Assembly (NCBI RefSeq): GCF_042688385.1
Contig: NZ_JBHUPY010000001.1
Span: 558,001 to 622,000, forward strand
Origin: Herpetosiphon sp042688385
GTDB taxonomy: Bacteria > Chloroflexota > Chloroflexia > Chloroflexales > Herpetosiphonaceae
Direction of reading: 5' to 3'
Length of the DNA stretch: 64,000 nucleotides
In this document: one piece after another, positions 41,123 through 49,913 of the stretch
Layout: each line of letters opens with the position of its first letter
Position numbering within the stretch: position 1 is the stretch's first letter
The notes under the pieces: model-generated
The model's database searches: none
Seen by the model: only the letters and a program-made list of their open reading frames with translations
What the model was told of the DNA's origin: nothing
Made by a program: the position numbers and the translations under genes

Positions 41123-42048
41123 AAACTATTGATTTATTTGCTGGCTGTGGTGGCATGTCTTTAGGATTTATGCAAGCAGGATTTGAGATAGTTGCGGCAG
41201 TTGATAATTGGCGACCTGCAATTAATACCTATCAGCAAAATTTTACTCATCCAATTCATGAGCTTGATTTGGCACAGATAGATGCGGCTGTATCCTTGAT
41301 CAAAACGCATAGCCCAGAATTAATTATTGGTGGACCTCCGTGTCAGGATTTTTCCTCAGCAGGTAAACGTGATGAAGGTTTGGGACGTGCCAACTTAACC
41401 CTTGATTTTGCCAAAATAGTACTAGCTATTCAACCTGCATGGGTTATCATGGAAAATGTTGAGCGTGCTCGACTTTCCAAAATTCATCAACAAGCTTGTA
41501 GTATGTTGGGGGATGAAGGCTATTCTTTGGCTCAAGTTGTATTAGATGCTAGTTTGTGTGGCGTGCCTCAATTACGCAAACGGACGTTTGTGATTGGTCA
41601 TCGTCATGGTTCAATCGCTGATTTAGCAAATGTGCTTCAGCAACGTTTAGCCAAACAATCATTAACGGTTCGCGATTATTTTGGTGAAAGTTTAGATACT
41701 GACTATTATTATCGCCATCCGCGAACCTATGAGCGGCGCGCTATCTTTAGTGTTGATGAACCAAGCCCAACAATTCGTGGGGTGAACCGACCAATTCCTA
41801 CAACCTATCGCATGCATCCTAAAGATGCTGGCGATGTATCGTTAGCACGACCACTGACTACCAAAGAACGGAGTCTTATCCAGACATTTCCATTAGATTT
41901 TAAGTTTGTTGGAACGAAATCTGAGCAAGAGCAGATGATTGGTAATGCAGTGCCAGTTAATTTGGCGTTTTTTCTAGCAACCAGTCTTCAGGTTTATCTT
42001 AATCAGCCTAGGATGCAACAACTATCATTATTACCATCTTTCTTTTAA
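41119..42048 (+). CDS. DNA (cytosine-5) methyltransferase of a type II system
   Basis: 309 residues with all C5-methyltransferase motifs in order: I (DLFAGCGGMSLGFMQAGF), IV with the nucleophile C75 (GGPPCQDFSSAG), VI (MENVERAR), VIII (GVPQLRKRTFVIG), IX (LTTKERSLIQTFP) and X (QMIGNAVPVNLA). It protects the host from the overlapping endonuclease gene by methylating the shared site. The target-recognition region between VIII and IX is short. AT-rich like its partner; probably acquired together. Confidence 0.96.
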   Translation: MKTIDLFAGCGGMSLGFMQAGFEIVAAVDNWRPAINTYQQNFTHPIHELDLAQIDAAVSLIKTHSPELIIGGPPCQDFSSAGKRDEGLGRANLTLDFAKIVLAIQPAWVIMENVERARLSKIHQQACSMLGDEGYSLAQVVLDASLCGVPQLRKRTFVIGHRHGSIADLANVLQQRLAKQSLTVRDYFGESLDTDYYYRHPRTYERRAIFSVDEPSPTIRGVNRPIPTTYRMHPKDAGDVSLARPLTTKERSLIQTFPLDFKFVGTKSEQEQMIGNAVPVNLAFFLATSLQVYLNQPRMQQLSLLPSFF

Positions 42049-42091
42049 TGTAATGATCAATGTTGATTATTAACGAATAAGGAGCACACTC

Positions 42092-43225
42092 GTGGATTAT
42101 GGCTTTGCAACCCGCGCCATCCATGCCGGGCAAGACCCAGAATCAGTAACCGGCGCAGTCATCGTGCCAATTTATCAGACTTCAACCTATGCCCAACGTG
42201 GCGTTGGCGACCATACAGGCTATGAATATTCGCGCACCGATAACCCAACTCGCACCGCGCTCCAAACATGTTTAGCCGCTTTGGAAGAGGCAAAACATGC
42301 GTTGGTATTTGCTTCGGGCTTGGGCGCTTCGACAACCTTGATGCTCATGCTCAAAGCTGGCGATCATGTAATTTGTGGCGATGATGTCTATGGCGGAACC
42401 TATCGCTTGTTCCAACGGGTGATGACCGACCACGGCCTGAGCTTTGATTTTGTTGATATGGCTGATCCTGAGGCAGTGCGGGCGGCGATTAAGCCCAATA
42501 CACGCTTGATTTGGCTGGAAACTCCCACCAATCCGTTGTTGAAACTGGCTCCGATTGCCGCAATTACTCGGGTTGCGCGCGAGCATGGCATTTGGACGAT
42601 TGTCGATAATACCTTTGCCTCGCCCTACAACCAACGCCCAATCACCTTGGGAGCTGATATGGTCTTACATAGCACGACCAAATATATTGGCGGCCATAGC
42701 GATGTGGTTGGCGGCGCAATTATGACCTCGAACGACGAGCTATATGAGAAATTGAAGTTTTTGCAAAATGCTGCGGGCGCTGTGCCAGGCCCATTCGATT
42801 GCTGGTTGGTGCTGCGTGGGGTCAAAACCTTGAGCATTCGCATGCGCGAACACGAACGCAACGCTTTGGCAATTGCCCAATTCTTAACCGAACATCCTGG
42901 GGTTGAAAAAGTAATTTATCCAGGTTTGCCATCGCACCCGCAACACAACTTGGCCCGCGAGCAAATGCGCGGTTTTGGCGGCATGATCTCGATTTTGCTT
43001 AAAGGTGGCGCTGAGGCAGCTAATGCCATGGTTACCAAAACCAAGCTTTTTACGCTTGCCGAGAGCCTTGGCGGCATTGAATCGTTGATTGAAGTGCCAG
43101 CTGGTATGACCCATATGAGCGTTGCTGGCTCGAAACTTGAAGTACCAGCCAATTTAGTGCGGCTTTCGGTAGGAATCGAAGATATTAATGATTTATTGCG
43201 CGACCTTGAGCAAGCACTTGCGTAG
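42092..43225 (+). CDS. metB: Cystathionine gamma-synthase/lyase (PLP-dependent)
   Basis: 377 residues from a GTG start with AAGGAG seven bases upstream. Cys/Met-metabolism PLP family: YEYSRTDNPTRTALQ, FASGLGAS phosphate-binding region, IVDNTFASPY, and the PLP lysine K197 in VLHSTTKYIGGHSD. Whether it mainly makes cystathionine (MetB) or splits it (lyase) cannot be decided from sequence alone. GC content returns to the chromosomal average here, right after the restriction-modification genes. Confidence 0.88.
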   Translation: MDYGFATRAIHAGQDPESVTGAVIVPIYQTSTYAQRGVGDHTGYEYSRTDNPTRTALQTCLAALEEAKHALVFASGLGASTTLMLMLKAGDHVICGDDVYGGTYRLFQRVMTDHGLSFDFVDMADPEAVRAAIKPNTRLIWLETPTNPLLKLAPIAAITRVAREHGIWTIVDNTFASPYNQRPITLGADMVLHSTTKYIGGHSDVVGGAIMTSNDELYEKLKFLQNAAGAVPGPFDCWLVLRGVKTLSIRMREHERNALAIAQFLTEHPGVEKVIYPGLPSHPQHNLAREQMRGFGGMISILLKGGAEAANAMVTKTKLFTLAESLGGIESLIEVPAGMTHMSVAGSKLEVPANLVRLSVGIEDINDLLRDLEQALA

Positions 43226-43320
43226 TAGTAACGGTAAGCCGCTATAGCCATGGCTTGGATTAGGCTATGGCATTCGCGCTTCCTAATCCAAGCTTGGTTC
43301 TTTCTTGTTGGAGGTTGGCT

Positions 43321-44367
43321 ATGAAACAACGTCGCTGGGGCATATTGATGCTCTGGATGCTCAGTATGATGCTCTTTGCTGCACCTAGTTTTGCCCAAAG
43401 TGGCAAAGTGGTGATCGATAACAACGGGGTTGATGTTGACGAAAGTCGAATCAATACTGCTGCCCGTCAATTGAGTGATAAAGGTGCATTGGTGGTGGTC
43501 GTGCTGACCGACAGCACTGGCGGCCAAAGTGAAACCGCCTATTTGGATAGCCGCCTGAAAGACCTAGGCATTGGCAATAGCTCAAAGGCTGGCGATCGTC
43601 CAAACAACGTTTTGATTTACTATGTTTCGTTTGATCCACGCTATAGCTCGATTTTGCCAGGCAGAGATTACAATCAAGCGCTAACGACTGGCAATCAATC
43701 GGACGCGATTCGCAATAATCAGCTCAACGCAGGGCTGAAGGCCAACGATCCTACGCGGGGCTTGGTTGATGCGCTGACCGCGACCTCGCGGGTAATCAGC
43801 GACCCTGCTGGCGCAGCTTCGAGCAGCTCGCAAGGCAGCAGTAGCAGCAGCGGCATTGGCTCAAGCTTGGTTTGGGTGATTGTGATTATTGCGCTAGTGG
43901 CAATTGGTTTCTTTGTGGTGCCGGGCTTGCTCAAGCGCCGTTCAAGCCAAGCTGCCGAAGCAGGAGCACAAGTTAATACGCGAGCACGCTTTGATCAGGC
44001 CAAGAAAAACGCTGGGGTAGCGATTGCCGACCTTGCCCAAGCAATGCGTGATGCAGGCGAAAAACAACGCTTCGATAAAATTAGCTATCCAGCCACCCAA
44101 GCCAATGAATTAGAAAAGCGGCATCGGGCGGCTGAAAGCAACTTTACCCAAATCAAAGTTCAGTTTGATGATATTAATGAACGAATTGATAACGTCGCAA
44201 ATCCTTCAGTGACTGATTTGGAAGGCGCTGCCGGCGGCTACGATGGCATTACCAATCAAGTTCGTCAATTAACCAGCGAATTGCAAGCGATGGATGGCTT
44301 ACGCAAAGAGCTTGATACGATCAATGCGCAGGCTCCAGCTGAGGTTGACCGCGCAAAAAAATGGTAA
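43321..44367 (+). CDS. TPM-domain membrane protein, N-terminal part of a split gene
   Basis: 348 residues from the ATG at 43321 (GGAGG upstream). Signal sequence ending FAQ-SGK, a TPM domain (about 30-155; VVVVLTDSTGGQSETAYLDS, NNVLIYYVSFDPRYSSILPG), a Ser-rich linker, one membrane helix (about 184-204) and a cytoplasmic coiled coil. It ends at TAA 44365-44367, just after seven A. In the -1 frame the coiled coil continues without interruption into the next ORF, which carries the Gly-rich Trp-ending tail normally found at the end of TPM proteins. Confidence 0.85.
   Translation: MKQRRWGILMLWMLSMMLFAAPSFAQSGKVVIDNNGVDVDESRINTAARQLSDKGALVVVVLTDSTGGQSETAYLDSRLKDLGIGNSSKAGDRPNNVLIYYVSFDPRYSSILPGRDYNQALTTGNQSDAIRNNQLNAGLKANDPTRGLVDALTATSRVISDPAGAASSSSQGSSSSSGIGSSLVWVIVIIALVAIGFFVVPGLLKRRSSQAAEAGAQVNTRARFDQAKKNAGVAIADLAQAMRDAGEKQRFDKISYPATQANELEKRHRAAESNFTQIKVQFDDINERIDNVANPSVTDLEGAAGGYDGITNQVRQLTSELQAMDGLRKELDTINAQAPAEVDRAKKW
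44355..44367 (+). promoter_or_regulatory. A_AAA_AAA slippery heptamer joining two ORFs
   Basis: The zero frame reads GCA AAA AAA TGG TAA. The heptamer A AAA AAA (44355-44361) is a canonical -1 slip site; slipping back one base leads straight into ATG GTA ACC of the next ORF. No clear downstream pseudoknot was found by eye. Confidence 0.6.
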
Positions 44368-46250
44368 CCGACGCTGCCGATTTGTTGCAACGCATTGGTG
44401 GCCAACAGGCGCAAGCCCAAGTTGCCACGATTCAGCAACAAGTAATGCAGGCTGCTCAATCGTTAGCCTCAAAACATGCTAACGATGCTCGGCAATCTGC
44501 GAGCGTAGCGTCGGAACAATTGATCAAACTGCAACCATTGCTTGATCGGCTGAAAAGCGCCGAGGCCCAACTTAAGGCCGCCGAGGAACATTTGCCAAGC
44601 ATCACTGGCAAACGCGCTGCTGGCGTAAAACAGTTAGTCGCCGAAGGCGAGCAGGTGTTGCAAAATGCTGCCGTGCAAATTAACGAAACTGATGCCAGCG
44701 ATTTAGTTGATGAAGCTGAGCGAATTGCCCAACGTGCCTATAAACTTGGGCCTGATTTTGCCAGCACCCAACAATCGTTCAACCAACGGCTCGAAGCAGT
44801 TAATGCCCGTGGCCTCGAATTGAATGACCGTTTGGAAGCAAGCCGCAACGAGTTTGCTGAAGTCAACCAATATGCACCAGAATCGTGGAGCGATATTCGC
44901 GGTAATGGCAGCGAAGCAGCTTCAGCAGTTGCTCAAGCGCACCAACTTTGGCAAACAGCGCAAGCCAAAATCGCCCCCGACCAAGATGATTGGGCTGGTG
45001 GCTTGGAAGAGTTGGAAACTGCCGAAGAGCGCTTGGTTTATGCTGATACCTTGTTGAAGGCAATTAGCAAGCGTTTGGCCGATTTGCGCGAAGCCCAAAA
45101 GAGCGCCACGAATCAAATCGAAGATGCCAAGCGTGATATTAAACTTGGCTGGGGCTATGTGCGCAACAACGATGCTGATGTGGGCAAAGCGCCAGAAAAA
45201 GCCTTATCCCAAGCTGAATCGTTGCTGCAAAATGTCGAAAGCCAATTGACCCGCGAAAAGCCCAATTGGATCAGCGTCTTGCAACAGGTAACCCAAGCTC
45301 GCCAATATGCCGACCAAGCCTTGGCTGGTGCGCGTTCTGAAGTCGAAACCATGAACGCCAAGCGTGCTCAAGCCAAAGATTTGGCCAAAGCTGCCCAGGC
45401 AGAGCTTGGTAAATTGCAAAACTTTGCCCAGTTGCATCCCGTCGATGCCAAGCCTGAGCATCGCAAAAAAATCGATGCCATTGGTCGCACGCTTTCTGAA
45501 GCCGATACTGCGCTGCTTTCAGCCGATCGCAACGAGGAAGAAGCACGGGCTGGGGCCTTAGATTCGGCAATTGGTGGCTATAACACGGTTATCAGCCAAG
45601 CAGCGCCATTGTATAGCGCGATGTATGAAACCTTTCAATCGTTGGAAGTGTTGCGGCGCGAAGCCTCGGAAGCAGTGCAAGTGGCCCAACAATCGCTCAA
45701 CAACGCGAACCAATGGTACACCCAGTATGGCCATGTTTTGCCCGCTAATTCTAATGGGCGGAGTTTGCTGAGCAAAGCCCAACAAACGCTGCGCCAGTAC
45801 AATCCCAATGCTGATGCAGAGGAATTGAAAAAGATTGCGGCCAGCGCCCGCGAAGCCAATGGCTATGCGCACGAAGCGGCCCAAATTATTCAAACTGCGT
45901 CGCAAAGTTATCAACAAAGCCATCAGCCACAGTATGGTGGCCAGTATCAAAGCGGCCACTATTCTGGGCGGCGCGATAATGATGTTGGCGATTTGCTGAC
46001 GGGGATGTTTATTGGCTCGATGATGAACAGCGGTCGCGATCATCACCATGGTGGTGGTTGGGGCAGCGGTGGCGGCGGCTGGGGCGGTGGTAGCTCCGGT
46101 GGCGGCAGCATCTTTGATAATAGCTCTAGCGGCTCCGGCGATTCCGGCGGCGGTTGGGGCGGCATGTTCAGCGGCGGCTCCGGCGATTCCGGCGGCGATT
46201 GGGGCGGCGGTGGCGATAGCAGCTCCGGCGATTCCGGCGGTAGTTGGTAA
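44361..46250 (+). CDS. Coiled-coil and Gly-rich-tail continuation of the TPM protein
   Basis: 629 residues if read from its own ATG at 44361, which lies inside the last codons of the upstream ORF and has no ribosome-binding site. Long helical coiled coils (to about residue 500), then QSYQQSHQPQYGGQYQSGHY and a tail of GGGWGSGGGGWGGGSSGG-like sequence ending GGSW, the type of tail usually found on YgcG/TPM proteins. Probably expressed as a fusion of about 978 residues by frameshifting or transcriptional slippage, by coupled re-initiation, or the split is an indel. Confidence 0.7.
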   Translation: MVTDAADLLQRIGGQQAQAQVATIQQQVMQAAQSLASKHANDARQSASVASEQLIKLQPLLDRLKSAEAQLKAAEEHLPSITGKRAAGVKQLVAEGEQVLQNAAVQINETDASDLVDEAERIAQRAYKLGPDFASTQQSFNQRLEAVNARGLELNDRLEASRNEFAEVNQYAPESWSDIRGNGSEAASAVAQAHQLWQTAQAKIAPDQDDWAGGLEELETAEERLVYADTLLKAISKRLADLREAQKSATNQIEDAKRDIKLGWGYVRNNDADVGKAPEKALSQAESLLQNVESQLTREKPNWISVLQQVTQARQYADQALAGARSEVETMNAKRAQAKDLAKAAQAELGKLQNFAQLHPVDAKPEHRKKIDAIGRTLSEADTALLSADRNEEEARAGALDSAIGGYNTVISQAAPLYSAMYETFQSLEVLRREASEAVQVAQQSLNNANQWYTQYGHVLPANSNGRSLLSKAQQTLRQYNPNADAEELKKIAASAREANGYAHEAAQIIQTASQSYQQSHQPQYGGQYQSGHYSGRRDNDVGDLLTGMFIGSMMNSGRDHHHGGGWGSGGGGWGGGSSGGGSIFDNSSSGSGDSGGGWGGMFSGGSGDSGGDWGGGGDSSSGDSGGSW

Positions 46251-46256
46251 ATAAGC

Positions 46257-46299
46257 AACGAGCGCTGCACTCAAAAAATGAGTGCAGCGCTCGTTAGTA
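46257..46299. terminator. Long perfect hairpin terminator
   Basis: AACGAGCGCTGCACTCA (46257-46273) pairs perfectly over 17 bp with TGAGTGCAGCGCTCGTT (46279-46295), loop AAAAA. It separates the TPM genes from convergent small membrane-protein genes. Confidence 0.85.
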
Positions 46300-46632
46300 T
46301 TTGAACATAAATGGTAAAAATATGATGGCTACTGCAACTATGGGTATGAGTGGCAGACCAATGGTAAACCAGCGCATAAATGCTGTTGTATGATCAAAGC
46401 GAAACACACCATAGAATAAGAGGAGCGCGGCTAATCCACAGCTCGCCATGAGCGATATTCCTGAAAGACCAGCGCAGATTGCTTCGCGATCATTTGCACA
46501 CTCTCCGCTAACTAACAATCCTGCAACAAATATAAATAAACCGGTATTCAGAATATTGAGAATAACCGAAAAGCTCCATTTAAATTTGGGTTTTTTCGGA
46601 TTGTTTGGCACATGATAATCAATTTGGGGCAT
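46294..46632 (-). CDS. Small membrane protein, paralogue pair member 1
   Basis: 112 residues from the ATG of MPQIDYHVPNNPKKPKFKW (AGGAT upstream). Three membrane helices. Clearly related to the next gene: both start with x-YxVPxNxxK and end with RF-(13)-GLPLIP. Function unknown. Confidence 0.7.
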   Translation of the reverse strand: MPQIDYHVPNNPKKPKFKWSFSVILNILNTGLFIFVAGLLVSGECANDREAICAGLSGISLMASCGLAALLLFYGVFRFDHTTAFMRWFTIGLPLIPIVAVAIIFLPFMFKY

Positions 46633-46665
46633 ACAAATCCTGTTCAATTACAAAATCAAACCAAT

Positions 46666-46980
46666 TTAGCCCAAGAATGGCGCAAGATATACCCCAAGCA
46701 TCGGAATTAATGGCAACCCAAGCGTTATCAAACGTAATGCTTTTGGTGTTTTGTTGAAACGATAGATTCCAAGCAACAAGAGTACAATTGAACTAATTAG
46801 GCTGGGGATGAATAATCCGATCAAACTCGCAAAACCGCAGATACTATTATTGCAGGTTATCAAATTAATCAGCGCGTAGGTAAATAACCCAACGCTAGCA
46901 ACATTGAAAAAGCATAAGATTTTTATCCCAAAGGTCGTTTTTGCTTGATTATGCGGTACATAATACTCGAGCTCTTGCAT
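46666..46980 (-). CDS. Small membrane protein, paralogue pair member 2
   Basis: 104 residues, three membrane helices, start MQELEYYVPHNQAKTTFGIK. 33 bases before its paralogue, probably one operon. Function unknown. Confidence 0.7.
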   Translation of the reverse strand: MQELEYYVPHNQAKTTFGIKILCFFNVASVGLFTYALINLITCNNSICGFASLIGLFIPSLISSIVLLLLGIYRFNKTPKALRLITLGLPLIPMLGVYLAPFLG

Positions 46981-47015
46981 TATATTCTCTCAAACAGCAC
47001 CATTTCTCACAGCTT

Positions 47016-47495
47016 TTACAAATATTCGCTGGTAGTTTCGTTGAGTAAATTTGGCAATACCAAGCGCACCAGCACGGCGCTAATTCCAATCGCAATTGGG
47101 TGCAAAATCAATGGCCATAAAGCAGTATCACTATGATCAGCGCGAAGCATTAGCAAGCGCACGCCAAGCAGCAGCCCAATGATGACGGCTGGCAACAACC
47201 ACAGCAACCATTTTTCGCCTCGTTGTTGGGGGTCGAGCCAGCGTCGCCAGCTATAAATGCCCAAGGTTAAAATTACGCTCTCAGCCAGGCCCAAGCCCAA
47301 GCCAAAAATTGCCCCCAAGCCCATCGCCAAGGCTGCTGCCGCCAAAAATGCTGGATGGTTAATGCCAACTAAACTAATGCACAGGCCATAGGCCGCACCC
47401 GCAAGGCAGCCAATTGCGAGGCCAAAGCCTAAACTGAATTTGCTAATCGTCCAGAGATTGGGCTTAGGATACGGAGCTGTGGTTGAATGAAGCAT
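47016..47495 (-). CDS. Multi-pass membrane protein, tandem family member 1
   Basis: 159 residues from the ATG at 47493-47495 (CTCCTT complement gives AAGGAG five bases away; two other in-frame ATGs exist up to 47519). Four or five membrane helices; glycine-zipper-like GLAIGCLAGAAYGL and GLGAIFGLGLGLAES segments, then YSWRRWLDPQ before a second helical pair. The same plan is found in the four genes upstream of it. Confidence 0.7.
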   Translation of the reverse strand: MLHSTTAPYPKPNLWTISKFSLGFGLAIGCLAGAAYGLCISLVGINHPAFLAAAALAMGLGAIFGLGLGLAESVILTLGIYSWRRWLDPQQRGEKWLLWLLPAVIIGLLLGVRLLMLRADHSDTALWPLILHPIAIGISAVLVRLVLPNLLNETTSEYL

Positions 47496-47508
47496 CATCT
47501 CTCCTTGA

Positions 47509-48003
47509 TTAAAGTTCATCTAAGCGACTTAAAACCGCTGGGAAAGCCAATAGCATAAACAAAACGAGCAGCCAATTTGGGTACACAATATAAATATACA
47601 GGAAACTTAAATTGCTGCCAATGCCCATAAATGCAGCAAAATAGGCTTTGATCGAATAGTTGGCTGTAAAAAAAGGATACCAACTAAGGCTATGCAGGCT
47701 ACTCAACGTGATTGGCGTTATGAGCCATAGCCCGAAATTGCTGATAAACCCTGAAGCAAACTTTTTGCGCCAGTTGTGAATGATGATTGCAACAATTGGA
47801 CTGCCAATCAAGCCCATCGCTGCCCCATAGAATACCCCAATAACCGCCGTCACTAAGGCGACCGCAAAATCAGCGAGTAGGCCAAGGGTAAAACCATAAA
47901 TGCTGCCTACAACGACAGCCAAACCAATGCCATATTTAAAACATTCGTCGATTAACTCGCCTAAACTGGGTTGCGGGTTTGTCTCGCGCTGCTGGTAATC
48001 CAT
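47509..48003 (-). CDS. Multi-pass membrane protein, tandem family member 2
   Basis: 164 residues, AAGGGAG upstream. ECFKYGIGLAVVVGSIYGFTLG and IIIHNWRKKF match the shared family plan: amphipathic start, Gly-rich helices, basic W-R loop, two more helices. The most divergent member in its second half. A PhoB/OmpR-type box and -10 lie just upstream (48047-48081). Confidence 0.7.
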   Translation of the reverse strand: MDYQQRETNPQPSLGELIDECFKYGIGLAVVVGSIYGFTLGLLADFAVALVTAVIGVFYGAAMGLIGSPIVAIIIHNWRKKFASGFISNFGLWLITPITLSSLHSLSWYPFFTANYSIKAYFAAFMGIGSNLSFLYIYIVYPNWLLVLFMLLAFPAVLSRLDEL

Positions 48004-48046
48004 CTGGCATACTCCCTTAGTAAAGCAGATTCTTCGCTCATAAGCA

Positions 48047-48081
48047 AGTATGCCAAGTGCATGTTACAAGCTTGTTACAAG
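48047..48081 (-). promoter_or_regulatory. PhoB/OmpR-type promoter upstream of family member 2
   Basis: On the minus strand: TTGTAAC repeated with an 11-base period (CTTGTAACAAGCTTGTAAC), then 10 bases, then CATACT as -10. The geometry is that of a response-regulator box replacing the -35. The same layout is at 49706-49740. Confidence 0.55.
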
Positions 48082-48084
48082 GGC

Positions 48085-48582
48085 TTAATCTTGGCTGCTG
48101 AGGCGGGTTTGGGGTTTTAGAAGCTTGGGCAAGATCAGCCGAATCGTCATTGCCATTATTAAACTTGGCCCAATCGCATAGCCGAGGGTCTCAACTTCCA
48201 ATAACCCTGCCAATGGCTGCTGTTGATAATGATCATCATACAGCAGTACCTTGTACCAAAAGCTAAAATAGCTCAAGCCAATGCTGTTGGGAGCCAGCCA
48301 ATAAAGATTGTGTTCGCTCAAATTGTGTGGGCTGAGCCATCTGCGCCAGCAGTATATTTCGATTGCGAGCAGCAATCCACCAATTGAACCAACAAACATC
48401 CCTATGATAAGTCCAAAAATTGCCCCAAAAATCCATCCAAGGAGCAGATCAACCATAAGGCCAATCACTAATCCATACAAGCCCCCAAGAATTAGGCCTA
48501 AGCCTGCACCATATTCGAGACATTGGCTAAGTATGGTTATAAAACGGACAGGAGTTGTGGGTTTAGTCGGAACTTGATCCAT
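48085..48582 (-). CDS. Multi-pass membrane protein, tandem family member 3
   Basis: 165 residues from the ATG of MDQVPTKPTTPVRFITILSQ, with GAGGAGC upstream. CLEYGAGLGLILGGLYGLVIG, then GAIFGLIIGMFVGSIGGLLL, IYCWRRWLSP, then LYWLAPNSIGLSYFSF: the complete family plan. No enzymatic motif; a small membrane scaffold, channel or stress protein is possible. Confidence 0.72.
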   Translation of the reverse strand: MDQVPTKPTTPVRFITILSQCLEYGAGLGLILGGLYGLVIGLMVDLLLGWIFGAIFGLIIGMFVGSIGGLLLAIEIYCWRRWLSPHNLSEHNLYWLAPNSIGLSYFSFWYKVLLYDDHYQQQPLAGLLEVETLGYAIGPSLIMAMTIRLILPKLLKPQTRLSSQD

Positions 48583-48651
48583 AAATGCTCCTCGCTCAAT
48601 TAATGCTGAATCTTCGTGTAATGACAGATTAAATATTGTAGATTGCATCTT

Positions 48652-49125
48652 TTAATAAGTCTGAGTTTCGTGGAGAATGCTTGGAATTACAATAATGAGC
48701 GTAATGTTCATAATAAGCAATGGCCAGGTTACAAAAATACTTAAGAACTGAAAATGCGTGATATTCATCAATAAATCGTTGATATATGCTCCAAAATCGT
48801 GGTATGCATCGCTAATTTGATAGCAAACAACAAGATAGCTGAAGCCGATTGGCAATGGAGCAAGCCAACGAATTGCTTGCTCGTTCAACGTGGCTGGTTG
48901 CAGCCATGTGCGCCAAGCATAAATCATCAAAGCGAGCATAATTCCACCAATCAAGCCGGTGCTCATTCCAATCAGCGGCCCAATGATCAGACCAAAAAAT
49001 AAGCCCGTAAATAAGCCATAAATTGCCCCTAGAATTGCTCCCCACTTAATCCCGCACTGAATACATTCTTTCAAAATTAACCCCCAGCGCGGTTGGGCAA
49101 TTTGCTGCACAGACTTTTGATTCAT
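48652..49125 (-). CDS. Multi-pass membrane protein, tandem family member 4
   Basis: 157 residues. CIQCGIKWGAILGAIYGLFTG, LIGMSTGLIGGIMLALMIYA, WRTWLQPATLNEQAIRWLAP: most similar to members 3 and 5. AAGGAAT upstream. Confidence 0.72.
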   Translation of the reverse strand: MNQKSVQQIAQPRWGLILKECIQCGIKWGAILGAIYGLFTGLFFGLIIGPLIGMSTGLIGGIMLALMIYAWRTWLQPATLNEQAIRWLAPLPIGFSYLVVCYQISDAYHDFGAYINDLLMNITHFQFLSIFVTWPLLIMNITLIIVIPSILHETQTY

Positions 49126-49186
49126 CTCGGCTATTCCTTAACTTAAAACGACTAAATCCATGCTGTTGTTATGCTGCTTACAACGG

Positions 49187-49669
49187 CTAAGGTGCTGAAA
49201 TTTGAATGTTGGTAAGGATGATAGGCACGCCAAAGAAGGTGCTGGCGCTGATGATCACACTTGGCCAAACAACTAGCCTACTGAGGCGTGTATTTTGCAT
49301 GCTATTTAACATAAGATCGTAGAGATAGTGATTAAGCCCAAGCTGCTGGCCAAGCAGGCCATAGCTGATCAAGAGATAGCCAATGACGATAATCAATGGG
49401 GCAACCCACAGTAACGAGTAGCTGCGCTGGTTGGCTGATGGAAATAGCTGCTGCCAAGCATAAATCATAGTGGCCAACGCCATGCTCCCAACAACCCCAA
49501 CGATGCCACCAACTAAACTACCGACGATAAATCCTCGCGCTACACCGAGATAAGTGCCGTAGATTGCGCCGATGCTTACACCGAGGCCCGGCCCGCGCTG
49601 AATACATGCATCCAAAATCGTTGCGAACGCTGATTGAAGGTTGGGATTGTAACATGATACATTGCTCAT
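49187..49669 (-). CDS. Multi-pass membrane protein, tandem family member 5
   Basis: 160 residues, AAGGAG upstream. CIQRGPGLGVSIGAIYGTYLG, LVGGIVGVVGSMALATMIYA, WQQLFPSANQRSYSLLWVAP. First gene of the tandem array in transcription order, preceded by the second PhoB/OmpR-type box. Confidence 0.72.
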   Translation of the reverse strand: MSNVSCYNPNLQSAFATILDACIQRGPGLGVSIGAIYGTYLGVARGFIVGSLVGGIVGVVGSMALATMIYAWQQLFPSANQRSYSLLWVAPLIIVIGYLLISYGLLGQQLGLNHYLYDLMLNSMQNTRLSRLVVWPSVIISASTFFGVPIILTNIQISAP

Positions 49670-49705
49670 ACTCCTTGCTTAGGCTTAATATCTTCGCTCA
49701 CCAGC

Positions 49706-49740
49706 ACTATGCCACGCGCGTGTTACACCAGCGTTACAAG
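49706..49740 (-). promoter_or_regulatory. PhoB/OmpR-type promoter upstream of family member 5
   Basis: Minus strand: CTTGTAAC and GTGTAAC with an 11-base period, 10 bases, then CATAGT. It shares the flanking word TCTTCGCTCA (49691-49700) with the member-2 promoter (48031-48040). Confidence 0.55.
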
Positions 49741-49913
49741 CGACAAGCTTTGTAAAAGCAAATGTTTAAGCGTACACTGGTTTATAACAACTTTTAGGCG
49801 CTAGCTTCGTATCGGTAGGCGTAGTTTGTTAGAGGTAATTCTTGAAGCGGCTACATTAAACGGATGAGCCTATTGATAATGACCGTAGATGGCTCATTGC
49901 TCATGGAGAGACT

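Noticed and set aside
45558..46274. 238-codon minus-strand frame, Ala-rich
   Set aside because: Antisense to the coiled-coil and Gly-rich tail of the TPM gene, with no ribosome-binding site.
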